Source: CAYTID01 sp964437735 (GTDB lineage Bacteria > Bacteroidota > Ignavibacteria > UBA10030 > BY39). From it: DNA of 12,797 nucleotides. The DNA is taken from the NCBI GenBank assembly GCA_964437735.1, contig CAYTID010000063.1, forward strand, positions 1-12,797. Direction: 5' to 3'. Under the pieces are notes generated by a model. The model was not told where the DNA came from. It saw nothing but the letters and a program-made list of their open reading frames with translations, and made no database searches. A program made the position numbers and the translations under genes. Shown here in pieces: positions 1 through 7,174 of this stretch. Within the stretch, counting starts at the first letter, position 1, and every line of letters starts with the position of its first letter.

Positions 1-2
1 CC

Positions 3-143
3 AGATTAAAAAATATATATGCGCCTGTTGGACTGGATATTGGTGCAATTTCGGCTGAGGAGATTGCAATAAGTATAGTGGCTGAAATGATCAAGATTCG
101 AAGAACGAGACCGGAAATATCGGTATCTCACAAAAAAGTATAA
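3..143 (+). CDS. XdhC/CoxI-family protein, C-terminal fragment
   Basis: This is the last 46 codons of a gene whose 5' part lies outside the window; the reading frame enters at base 3 and ends with TAA at 141-143. The visible peptide contains YAPVGLDIGA followed by EEIAISIVAEMI. This matches the conserved C-terminal signature of the XdhC/CoxI family (APxGLDIGAxTPEEIAxSIxAE). Known members are accessory proteins for molybdenum hydroxylases such as xanthine dehydrogenase: they bind molybdenum cofactor and help its sulfuration and insertion. The C-terminal half of the family has a Rossmann-like fold, and the fragment is its end. The tail after the motif (RRTRPEISVSHKKV) is not informative. The partner hydroxylase is not visible and would be expected upstream. 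Family assignment rests on one short but distinctive motif. Confidence 0.8.
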   Translation, partial: RLKNIYAPVGLDIGAISAEEIAISIVAEMIKIRRTRPEISVSHKKV

Positions 144-272
144 ATACGAATTTTCAAAATTCATAAAATAGTGCCGAGATTAGGATTTACCAACTCGATT
201 ATTTTAGTCCTTCGAGATTCCAATTTTGAATTTATAGATATGTTAAATGAGATATTTTTGAAAATATAAGTT
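144..272. other. Convergent intergenic region without a clear terminator
   Basis: Two converging genes, an XdhC-family gene and the lyase gene, end here. The stretch is AT-rich. It contains an inverted repeat, GAATTTT/AAAATTC around one central base (148-162), and a weak 5-bp pair CTCGA/TCGAG (194-198 and 212-216). Neither is GC-rich or followed by a proper T-run, so no intrinsic terminator is called. Confidence 0.4.
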
Positions 273-1715
273 TTAAAATTCTCCTATCTTTTTCTTAAAG
301 ACTTTTGCTAAGTTATCGCCCCAATTTTTTAGAGGTTCTAATTTACCAAAGAAAAATCTCAAAACGGGAGGTTCTTCAATAAATTTTAATCCTTGCACTA
401 AATCTCTGTTTTTATAAAGCCATAATATCCTATCTACAGCGTATTCTATTTGCGACATTGAATAAACTCTGCGTGGAATAGCGAGTCTGGTTAATTCTAA
501 ATCGGAAAACACTTCATTACCATCTTTGTCTCTGGCCATAGAAATCGTTCCTCTTTCCATACTTCGGATTCCGGAAGTTATATAAAGAGCTGCAGCCAAT
601 GCACCGGAAGGATATTGAGATTGCGGAAGATGAGGCAGGAAAAGTTTTGCATCGAGATGACATGCCAATCCGCCGGGAGGGGTAACAACAGGCACTTTGT
701 GTTCGATTAATCTGTTTGCAAAATATTTTACGAATTCCGCTGCGCTTCCGGCTACGTTTATGTCAGTCATTTCTCTCAATCCGACTGCCATCGCTTCAAT
801 TTCTTTTGTCGACATTCCTCCATACGTTAGGAAACCCTCATATACCGGAAGCCAAGGTTTTAAGTCTTCAAAGTATTTTTTATTATTCGTAGCAATAAAT
901 CCGCCACGAACACAACTGCTCTTTCTACCGGAAAGATAAAAGATATCGGCAAAGCTCATCAATTCCCAGATTATTTCCTGTATCGATTTCTTTTCATATC
1001 CCTTCTCACGCTGTTTAATGAAATATGCATTCTCTGATAGTAAACTTCCGTCAAGCACAATTGGAATATTGTTGTCGGAAGCAATTTTCTTGACTTCTTT
1101 TAAATTTTCGAGGGAAAACGGCTGACCACCTAAGAGATTGGTAGTTGCTTCCATACGAGCAAACGGTATCTTTCTTGCGCCGTACTTTTTGATTGTGTCT
1201 TTAAATTTTTGAATATCAAGATTTCCTTTGAAAGGATTTTTGCTTCGTGTTTTCAGAGCTTCATCGGTATAAATTTCCAATATTGTTCCGCCGGCTAATT
1301 CAAAATGAGCTTTGGTGGTTGTGAAATGGTAGTTCATCGGGATAATATCGCCGGGTTTGATGAAAACTTTAGCCAGTAAATGTTCCGCACCTCTTCCCTG
1401 ATGTACAGGAAGTACGTATTCAAATCTTAAAACATCTTTAATTGCTTCTGTGAGCTTATAAAAGCTTTCACAACCTGCGTAAGCATCATCGGAGACCATC
1501 ATTGCTGCAAGTTGATTATCGCTCATTGCATTTGTACCGCTGTCGGTTAGCATATCAAGAAAAATATGTTTGGTACGAAGAGAGAAAGTGTTATAACCGC
1601 CTTCTTCGATTGCTTTTAATCTTTCGTCGATAGAAACAAGAAAGGTCTTCTGCACAATTCTTACTTTGTGCATTTCGACGGGAATTTCTTTTCCGGTAGA
1701 AAGTTTTATGTTCAT
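273..1715 (-). CDS. Tyrosine phenol-lyase/tryptophanase-family PLP lyase, divergent active site
   Basis: A 480-residue fold-type I PLP enzyme of the beta-eliminating lyase family, which splits aromatic amino acids into phenol or indole plus pyruvate and ammonia (known tyrosine phenol-lyase, TPL: 456 aa). Numbering is from the GTAATG start. Retained: LTDSGTNAMSD near 57-66, Tyr79, HQGRG with Arg108, FTTT near 131-134, Asn193 in NLLGGQP, PLP-pairing Asp222, Schiff-base Lys265 in SGRK, and Arg410 in RLAIPRR for the substrate carboxylate. Specificity positions are of TPL type, not tryptophanase type: Arg388 in SMERG (TPL Arg381) and Phe454 (TPL Phe448; His in tryptophanase). TPL Arg217 is Leu225, His343 is Leu350, Lys256 is Arg264, Glu69 is Asp77, and one residue is missing after the lysine where the K+ ligand Asn262 lies. 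The in-frame ATG at 1727 lacks a ribosome binding site, whereas ATG 1715 has GGAGG 5 nt upstream, so 1715 is preferred. The gene stands alone. Family is certain; substrate is open. Confidence 0.9.
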   Translation of the reverse strand: MNIKLSTGKEIPVEMHKVRIVQKTFLVSIDERLKAIEEGGYNTFSLRTKHIFLDMLTDSGTNAMSDNQLAAMMVSDDAYAGCESFYKLTEAIKDVLRFEYVLPVHQGRGAEHLLAKVFIKPGDIIPMNYHFTTTKAHFELAGGTILEIYTDEALKTRSKNPFKGNLDIQKFKDTIKKYGARKIPFARMEATTNLLGGQPFSLENLKEVKKIASDNNIPIVLDGSLLSENAYFIKQREKGYEKKSIQEIIWELMSFADIFYLSGRKSSCVRGGFIATNNKKYFEDLKPWLPVYEGFLTYGGMSTKEIEAMAVGLREMTDINVAGSAAEFVKYFANRLIEHKVPVVTPPGGLACHLDAKLFLPHLPQSQYPSGALAAALYITSGIRSMERGTISMARDKDGNEVFSDLELTRLAIPRRVYSMSQIEYAVDRILWLYKNRDLVQGLKFIEEPPVLRFFFGKLEPLKNWGDNLAKVFKKKIGEF

Positions 1716-1720
1716 TACAT

Positions 1721-1725
1721 CCTCC
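1721..1725 (-). promoter_or_regulatory. Shine-Dalgarno GGAGG of the lyase gene
   Basis: On the minus strand GGAGG lies 5 nt before ATG at 1715-1713. It overlaps the first codons of a longer reading frame that would start at ATG 1727. A start at 1727 would have only an A-rich run upstream and no ribosome binding site. This site therefore decides the start in favour of 1715. Confidence 0.7.
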
Positions 1726-1801
1726 ATTTATTTTTTTTAATAATGAATACAAACCATAGGGTACAAATTCCATAATGTTGGGTATTCAATTTCCCCAACT
1801 A

Positions 1802-1830
1802 ATTATAAAAAGAATAGTGTACATTGTCAA
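1802..1830 (-). promoter_or_regulatory. Perfect sigma-70-type promoter of the lyase gene
   Basis: Read on the minus strand, TTGACA (1830-1825) is followed by a 17-nt spacer and TATAAT (1807-1802). Both hexamers match the bacterial housekeeping sigma consensus at 12 of 12 positions with the optimal spacer. Transcription should start near 1795, giving a leader of about 80 nt before ATG 1715. The extreme start of that leader can form a 6-bp stem, GTTGGG (1777-1782) pairing with CCCAAC (1794-1799). The Bacteroidetes-specific element (TTTG-19-TAnnTTTG) is not what is seen here. Confidence 0.75.
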
Positions 1831-1894
1831 TTCAATGCTAATATGAAGAACGTAGATAACTTATTATCAATCCCTTTTTATACTCTGATAATAG

Positions 1895-1923
1895 TTGTTT
1901 TTTACCTTTTCCATAAGGATAAT
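1895..1923 (+). promoter_or_regulatory. Weak candidate promoter for the 2011-11408 operon
   Basis: TTGTTT (1895-1900), a 17-nt spacer and GATAAT (1918-1923) lie about 90 nt upstream of the first operon gene. The -10 matches 5 of 6 positions and the -35 only 3 of 6. Alternatives in the same AT-rich stretch are TATACT at 1879-1884 without a good -35, and a Bacteroidetes-like ATTG plus TATTTTTC (1925-1928 and 1949-1956). A promoter must lie in this divergent region, but which element is used cannot be settled by eye. Confidence 0.3.
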
Positions 1924-1996
1924 TATTGAAATTTAGCAAAAAATTAATTATTTTTCATGAGTTTATTTCCATAAATCATAAAAAACAAATCATAAG

Positions 1997-2002
1997 AAAG
2001 GA
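1997..2002 (+). promoter_or_regulatory. Ribosome binding site of the first operon gene
   Basis: AAAGGA lies 8 nt before ATG 2011, separated by a run of T. It supports the chosen start; the next genes of the operon have much poorer sites and are probably translated by coupling. Confidence 0.5.
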
Positions 2003-2010
2003 TTTTTTTT

Positions 2011-4005
2011 ATGTTTCATTGTCGGTATGTATTTATTTTTGTAATATTATCACTTACTATTTTGGGATGTTCTCCTAAAACGAGCGACTTAATAGTTGCT
2101 ACACTCGGAAACGAAAAAATCACATTAAACGAGTACGAAAGTTTTTATAGCAGAAATACAGGCGGCAAGGAAGCGGCTAAAACGTCTTCAGTCCATCAGA
2201 GAGAGGAATTTTTGGATCTTCTAATTAAATATAAATTAAAACTCAATGATTCGTACGATCGTAATTTTATCGCAGATCCGGAAGTAATTACGGAATTGAA
2301 TGAATACAAGGGAAGCCTCAGTTCAACATATATGGTGGAAAAAGAATTAATTGAGCCTAACATTAAGGAGTTGTTTGAGAGGAATAAGATTGAGATTCGC
2401 GCAAGCCATATTTTGATTCGAGTTGAAGCGACTGCATCTCCGGCGGATACTTTAATCGCATATGAAAAAACAGTTGATTTGATAAATAGAATTTATGCGG
2501 GCGAAGATTTTGTTCAGATAGCGCTCGAAAATTCTGAAGACCCGTCTGTCGCGCAAAATAATGGTGATATATATTATTTTACTGCAGGTCAATTAGTTCA
2601 ACCTTTTGAAGATGCAGTGTATAATATGAAGATCGGTGACATTTCCAAAAGTCCGATAAGAACTGCCTTCGGATATCATATAATTAAAGTTGCCGATAAG
2701 AAACCAGCTGTTGGTTCTATTCGCGCACGACATATAATGGTAAGATTCACTTCTCCTGAACCTGATTCTTTAGAAATTGAGAAAGCGCACTCAAAAATTA
2801 TTGCAATTCAGGATAGCTTAAAAAAAGGGTTGGATTTTGAAGCAATGGCAATCCAATTTTCTGATGACGGTTCAAGTGCCCCAAATGGCGGTGACCTGGG
2901 GTATTTTTCTCGACGGAGGTGGATTCAATCGTTTGACGAAGAAGTATTTAAATTAAAAATTGGTCAGGTATCCGGTATTGTAAAAACCCCTTATGGTTTT
3001 CATCTTATCAAATGTGATGATATTAAACCTCTGAAATCGTATGAAGAGATGAAGCCTGATTTACAAAGAAATTTCCAGGCGCAGCGCTATGAAGAAGCTC
3101 ATGCAAAATTTATTTCAGGATTGAAAGTAAAACATAATTATATTTTTGATAAACAATATTTTGAGGAATTGCTCTCTTACCTTGATTCAACAAAAACTAC
3201 CAGCGACAGCGCATGGGATAGGGGAGTATCTGATGAATCGAGGAATCATGCATTAATTAAAATCGGACAAAAAGAATTTAGTACGGATGCTGTGATTAGC
3301 ATCTTAAAAAATCGTCAGGAATACCGGCATGTTATATTGAAGAAATCTGAATTACTACCGAAAGTCGAAAAAATCGGCGAAATGTTTTTGTTAGAGGAGA
3401 GTTCAAAAGATCTTGAATCAAAATATCCTGAATTTAAAAAATTGATGAGAGAATATCAGGACGGAGTTGTACTCTATAAAGCCGAACAAACAGAAGTATG
3501 GAATAAATTAACCGTGAATGATTCATTGTTGAAAGAATATTTTAACAACAATCGTGATAAATTCATGACCACGGATAAGGTTAACATAAGTGAAATCAAT
3601 GTTGAGGCAGAAGACCAGGCAAAAGAAATTCATGCGATGTTATCGGCAGGAGTGAGTTTTGATTCCCTGGCTGTTGAATATAACGAAAACCTCGAATTAA
3701 AAGAACACAAAGGTCATTTAGGATTGTTAGACGCAAATAGCGACGAACTGACAAAAATAGCGTGGAAATTGGATGCCGGTACATTTTCTCAACCAATCAG
3801 TAAAGAAGACGATACGTATAGTATTATCATGGTTAATTCCAAATTTCCTTCGGTACATAAGTCCTACGAAGAAGCAGGAATCGAAGTATCAAATCTGTAT
3901 CAGGAGAGCGAACAAAAAAGATTAGAAAAAGAATGGCTTGATAAAATAAAACAAAAATATCCGGTTAATAAATTTCCGGAAGTTTTGAAAAATGCTTTTC
4001 AATAA
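2011..4005 (+). CDS. Lipoprotein peptidyl-prolyl isomerase with two parvulin domains and a degenerate third
   Basis: A 664-residue SurA/PpiD-like protein. Residues 1-20 form a lipoprotein signal ending in ILGC (Cys20, then Ser), so it should be anchored in the envelope facing the periplasm. A SurA-N-like helical segment covers about 25-125. The first parvulin (rotamase) domain spans about 128-230, with the paired histidines His133 (ASHILI) and His223 (FGYHIIKV). The second, about 236-340, is more canonical: His241 (ARHIMV), GGDLGYF and His331 (YGFHLIK). A helical region follows at 345-510, and about 523-612 resembles a third parvulin fold without either histidine (Ser527, Ser604). Parvulin isomerases of this type fold or escort outer-membrane and secreted proteins. 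It is first in a six-gene set, 3 nt before the next gene, which is a related protein; a tandem duplication origin is likely. Family is certain; clients are unknown. Confidence 0.9.
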   Translation: MFHCRYVFIFVILSLTILGCSPKTSDLIVATLGNEKITLNEYESFYSRNTGGKEAAKTSSVHQREEFLDLLIKYKLKLNDSYDRNFIADPEVITELNEYKGSLSSTYMVEKELIEPNIKELFERNKIEIRASHILIRVEATASPADTLIAYEKTVDLINRIYAGEDFVQIALENSEDPSVAQNNGDIYYFTAGQLVQPFEDAVYNMKIGDISKSPIRTAFGYHIIKVADKKPAVGSIRARHIMVRFTSPEPDSLEIEKAHSKIIAIQDSLKKGLDFEAMAIQFSDDGSSAPNGGDLGYFSRRRWIQSFDEEVFKLKIGQVSGIVKTPYGFHLIKCDDIKPLKSYEEMKPDLQRNFQAQRYEEAHAKFISGLKVKHNYIFDKQYFEELLSYLDSTKTTSDSAWDRGVSDESRNHALIKIGQKEFSTDAVISILKNRQEYRHVILKKSELLPKVEKIGEMFLLEESSKDLESKYPEFKKLMREYQDGVVLYKAEQTEVWNKLTVNDSLLKEYFNNNRDKFMTTDKVNISEINVEAEDQAKEIHAMLSAGVSFDSLAVEYNENLELKEHKGHLGLLDANSDELTKIAWKLDAGTFSQPISKEDDTYSIIMVNSKFPSVHKSYEEAGIEVSNLYQESEQKRLEKEWLDKIKQKYPVNKFPEVLKNAFQ

Positions 4006-4008
4006 AAA

Positions 4009-4869
4009 ATGAATTTTAAATTTTTAAATATTCTCTCTTTTATATTGCTGTCATTCGGGTTGATATTTTTCTCATGTAAAAAGGAAGAAATAAATCGACC
4101 ATACCTTGCACGTGTGGGCAATTCGATACTGACGTATCAGGAAGTTGAATCTGTGTTAGGCGGGGATTTTGATAAATCGAATCCCCGGTTTTTGGTTTAT
4201 GTACAGAAATGGATCGAAACAGAAATCCTGTATCAGGAAGCCATGAAGAAAGGGATGTCAACCAATGCTGAGGTAGAAAAGCAATTGCTGGAAATACGCA
4301 GGCAACTTGCTGTTCAGCATCTAATCACTCATGAAATCTATTCTGATTCTTCAGAATTGCCCGAAAGTGAATTAAAATCGTACTTTGAAAATCATCCTGA
4401 GGAATTTATTTTCCGGGATGATGCTGTCCTTCTAAATTATGGATCATTCAACGATCGTCAAGTTGCCAACGATTTCAGAGCGGACATACTTAAAGATAAA
4501 TCATGGACAGAAGCGACATCTAATCTGAGGGAAGATGTGCAGAAGGGTGAATCAATTACATCTATTGTATCAGATAATATGTTTACTCAAAGTACATTGT
4601 TTCCGGTAGAGCTATGGAAAATTGTTCAGAATTTATCCGGCAACGATATTTCATTTCCTATCAAAGTTGGCGAGAATTATTTTGTTGTTCAGGTTTTAGA
4701 AAAATATCTTAAGGGAACTCAGGCAGACTATAAAACGGTTAGAAGTGAAGTAAAGGTCAAAGCCCTAATTGCGAAACGGCGAATTAAGTATGACACTTAT
4801 CTATCGGATTTAAGAAAACATTATAAAGTTGAATTAAAAATTCAAGAAGAAGCTAAGGAGGTTGAATAG
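4009..4869 (+). CDS. SurA/PpiC-like lipoprotein with degenerate isomerase domain
   Basis: A 286-residue protein with a lipoprotein signal ending in FFSC (Cys23), followed by KKEE. Residues 32-130 look like a SurA N-terminal chaperone module: ARVGNSILTYQEVE, then a helical stretch ending in a PESELKSYFENHPEEF motif typical of the linker into a parvulin domain. Residues 136-233 align in outline with that domain, but the two histidines are gone: the first strand reads VLLNYGSF, and the last reads GENYFVVQVLE where active members have FGYHIIKVLE. It is therefore probably a chaperone without isomerase activity. A basic helical tail covers 240-272. It starts 3 nt after the preceding stop codon and lies between two clear SurA/PpiC proteins, so a joint role in periplasmic protein escort is inferred. 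No independent ribosome binding site is visible; coupling is likely. Confidence 0.8.
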   Translation: MNFKFLNILSFILLSFGLIFFSCKKEEINRPYLARVGNSILTYQEVESVLGGDFDKSNPRFLVYVQKWIETEILYQEAMKKGMSTNAEVEKQLLEIRRQLAVQHLITHEIYSDSSELPESELKSYFENHPEEFIFRDDAVLLNYGSFNDRQVANDFRADILKDKSWTEATSNLREDVQKGESITSIVSDNMFTQSTLFPVELWKIVQNLSGNDISFPIKVGENYFVVQVLEKYLKGTQADYKTVRSEVKVKALIAKRRIKYDTYLSDLRKHYKVELKIQEEAKEVE

Positions 4870-4877
4870 AAAGCACA

Positions 4878-6158
4878 ATGAAAAAATATACTTTGATTAT
4901 TTTATTTTGTATTTCATTTTATTATTTGGAAACGACAGGTCAACAAAAAATTCTGGATCGGATTGTTGCAGTCGTTGATAAGGAATTCATTCTGGAATCT
5001 GAATTAAATCAACAGGTAGAATTTTATGTGTTTAATAACAAAGTTGATCCGAAAACACCCGGTTTAAAAAAACAGGTTCTCGATGCGATGATTAATGAAA
5101 AATTGATAGTTGCAAGTGCGCTGGAGGATACGAACATTGTTGTTACTGAAGATGAAATCACACAACAATTGGATGTAATTTTACAACAACGAATTTTGCA
5201 AATCGGATCTGAAGAAAAGCTCGAAGAAATATATAAAATGCCAATAAGCAAAATCAAGCGGGAATTCCGTGATGAAATGAAAAAACAACTGCTGGCTCAG
5301 CGTTTGCAGCAGTTTAAGTTTGCCAATATGAGCGTTACAAAAAGGGAAATTGAAGAATTTTTTGAAACTTACAAAGATAGTTTACCCGAAGTACCTGAAG
5401 AAATCGAATTATACCATTTGTTAAAAATTCCCTCTAAAGGTAAAGATATAAAAGAGAAAGTAAAAATAAGAGCCAATGCTATTTTGGATAGCTTGAAATC
5501 GGGTGGAGATTTTTCGGAATTTGCGAACCGATATTCTGACGACAAAGGTTCGGCTGCCGGCGGCGGCGATTTGGGTTTCACAAGACGCGGTCAATTTGTG
5601 AAGGAATATGAGGAAGCTGCTTTTAGTTTATCCGCGGGACAGATTTCCGATTTGGTTGAATCGCCATTCGGATTTCATATAATACAACTTCTGGAACGAC
5701 GTGGTGAAAATGTTAACACGCGGCATATTTTATTTAAGATCGAACCTGACGAATCCACAGATAAATTGACAATTGATTTTTTAAACAGTCTTATCGACAG
5801 TATTAAATCCGGTGTTAGTTTCACTGACCTTGCTCAACGACATTCGGATGATGTAGAAACAGCTTCGATTGGAGGATATCTTGGTTTAGTACCTGTTGAT
5901 CAGTTGGATAAGGAATTCAGCCAAACGGTTTTAGAGATGGAAGTAGGCGAAGTCAGTCCTCCCGAAAAAGTTAATGCCGGGAAAACGTACGGCTATCAGA
6001 TTGTGTATCTGAAAAAAAGAATACCCGCTCATAAATTTGATCTGAATACAGATTGGAAAAAACTTGAGGCATTTGCAATAAATATAAAACGCGGCGAGGT
6101 CTATCAGAATTGGTTGAATGATTTGCGAAATGAAATATTTTGGGAAATACGATTATAA
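4878..6158 (+). CDS. surA: SurA-type periplasmic chaperone and peptidyl-prolyl isomerase
   Basis: At 426 residues it is nearly the length of E. coli SurA (428) and has the same order of parts. A signal peptide covers about 1-21 (MKKYTLIILF to TTG). The SurA N-terminal domain begins at QKILDRIVAVVDKEFILESEL and runs to about 170. The first parvulin domain is about 175-275, with His180, GGGDLGF near 228-234 and His267 (FGFHII). The second is about 277-381, with His283 (TRHILF). The second histidine of that domain is replaced by Gln374 (YGYQIV), and GGDLG has become GGYLG. A C-terminal helix contains QNWLNDLRNEIFWEIRL. SurA keeps outer-membrane beta-barrel proteins unfolded and delivers them to the BAM complex. 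The gene starts 8 nt after its upstream neighbour; a strong AAGGAGG sits 16 nt before the start, too far for normal use. The symbol is given by architecture; several SurA-like genes coexist here. Confidence 0.85.
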   Translation: MKKYTLIILFCISFYYLETTGQQKILDRIVAVVDKEFILESELNQQVEFYVFNNKVDPKTPGLKKQVLDAMINEKLIVASALEDTNIVVTEDEITQQLDVILQQRILQIGSEEKLEEIYKMPISKIKREFRDEMKKQLLAQRLQQFKFANMSVTKREIEEFFETYKDSLPEVPEEIELYHLLKIPSKGKDIKEKVKIRANAILDSLKSGGDFSEFANRYSDDKGSAAGGGDLGFTRRGQFVKEYEEAAFSLSAGQISDLVESPFGFHIIQLLERRGENVNTRHILFKIEPDESTDKLTIDFLNSLIDSIKSGVSFTDLAQRHSDDVETASIGGYLGLVPVDQLDKEFSQTVLEMEVGEVSPPEKVNAGKTYGYQIVYLKKRIPAHKFDLNTDWKKLEAFAINIKRGEVYQNWLNDLRNEIFWEIRL

Positions 6159-6171
6159 TAAGGCATAACTT

Positions 6172-7170
6172 GTGAAAAATAATAATAAAGATATAAATGA
6201 TGTTGAAGCCGTTCGTTCATTGAACGTCAGCTTTCAGGCTGTAAAAAAGGAAATATCAAAAGTAATCATCGGTCAGGAATATATAATCGAACAGCTGCTT
6301 ATATCTCTGTTATCGAAGGGACATTGTTTGCTTGTGGGTGTTCCCGGACTGGCAAAAACGCTTCTAATCAAAACTCTATCCGAAGTACTCGACTTGAAAT
6401 TCAGCCGGATACAATTCACCCCAGATTTGATGCCGAGTGATATCACGGGAACTGAAGTATTGGAAGAAAATATTTCTACAGGCGGAAAAATTTTTAAATT
6501 TATAAAGGGACCTGTTTTTGGAAATATAATTTTAGCCGATGAAATAAATAGAACTCCCCCAAAAACTCAGGCTGCATTACTCGAAGCGATGCAGGAACAC
6601 CATGTAACTGCTGCCGGACAAAAGTATACTCTCAGTGAACCATTTTTTGTTCTGGCAACTCAGAATCCGATTGAACAGGAAGGAACCTATCCTTTACCTG
6701 AAGCGCAATTAGACAGATTCATGTTCAACCTTTGGTTGGATTATCCGTCGAGGTCCGAAGAAATTGAAATAGTGAAATCGACAACAAGTATGTACGAAGC
6801 CAACCTGAACAAGGTTCTCGGATCGGAGGAAATTATAAAATATCAGGAATTAGTAAGAAGAGTACCTGTTTCCGACAACGTTATCGAGTATGCCGTCGAT
6901 TTAGTTGGCAAAACCAGACCGGACGGAAATTCGAAACCGGATTTCATAAAAAATTGGTTAAGCTGGGGAGCAGGACCACGTGCATCACAATATCTTATTT
7001 TAGGAGCAAAAACACGGGCAATTCTTGACGGCAGAAATACTCCTGATGTTGAGGATGTGCGAAAAATGTCAGGACCGGTTCTTCGACACAGAATTGTTAC
7101 GAATTTTAATGCTGAAGCTGATGGTGTCAGTCCCATAGAGATTGTTGAAAAATTATTGACGGTAGTTTAA
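6172..7170 (+). CDS. MoxR-family AAA+ ATPase
   Basis: A 332-residue cytoplasmic ATPase with all the marks of the MoxR family: Walker A GVPGLAKT at 56-63, the substrate-loop region TPDLMPSDITG at 83-93, Walker B ILADEINR at 120-127 followed by KTQAALLEAMQE, sensor 1 ATQNP at 162-166, the PLPEAQLDRFMF segment at 174-185 and sensor 2 GPRASQ at 268-273. Length is typical for MoxR. Members act as chaperone-like ATPases that remodel or activate partner proteins, usually together with a von Willebrand A (VWA) protein encoded nearby; the VWA gene two positions downstream is the obvious candidate. The start is GTG at 6172, 13 nt after the surA stop codon, with AAGG 8 nt upstream. A DUF58 gene, the usual immediate neighbour of moxR, is absent. 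Family assignment is secure; the substrate is unknown. Confidence 0.95.
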   Translation: MKNNNKDINDVEAVRSLNVSFQAVKKEISKVIIGQEYIIEQLLISLLSKGHCLLVGVPGLAKTLLIKTLSEVLDLKFSRIQFTPDLMPSDITGTEVLEENISTGGKIFKFIKGPVFGNIILADEINRTPPKTQAALLEAMQEHHVTAAGQKYTLSEPFFVLATQNPIEQEGTYPLPEAQLDRFMFNLWLDYPSRSEEIEIVKSTTSMYEANLNKVLGSEEIIKYQELVRRVPVSDNVIEYAVDLVGKTRPDGNSKPDFIKNWLSWGAGPRASQYLILGAKTRAILDGRNTPDVEDVRKMSGPVLRHRIVTNFNAEADGVSPIEIVEKLLTVV

Positions 7171-7174
7171 CCGG

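Noticed and set aside
148..162. Inverted repeat GAATTTT/AAAATTC as terminator
   Set aside because: There is one central base, no GC pairs in the core and no following T-run; not a convincing intrinsic terminator.
697..939. Plus-strand open frame of 80 codons
   Set aside because: It lies wholly inside the well-supported lyase gene on the other strand and its peptide has no recognisable feature.
1973..1995. Direct repeat AAATCATAA (1973-1981 and 1987-1995) before the operon
   Set aside because: Two 9-bp copies 14 nt apart in very AT-rich leader DNA could easily be chance; no symmetry or further copies support an operator.
4855..4861. AAGGAGG as the ribosome binding site of surA
   Set aside because: It is 16 nt before the ATG, beyond normal spacing, and no in-frame start lies at a suitable distance; it also encodes the end of the upstream protein.
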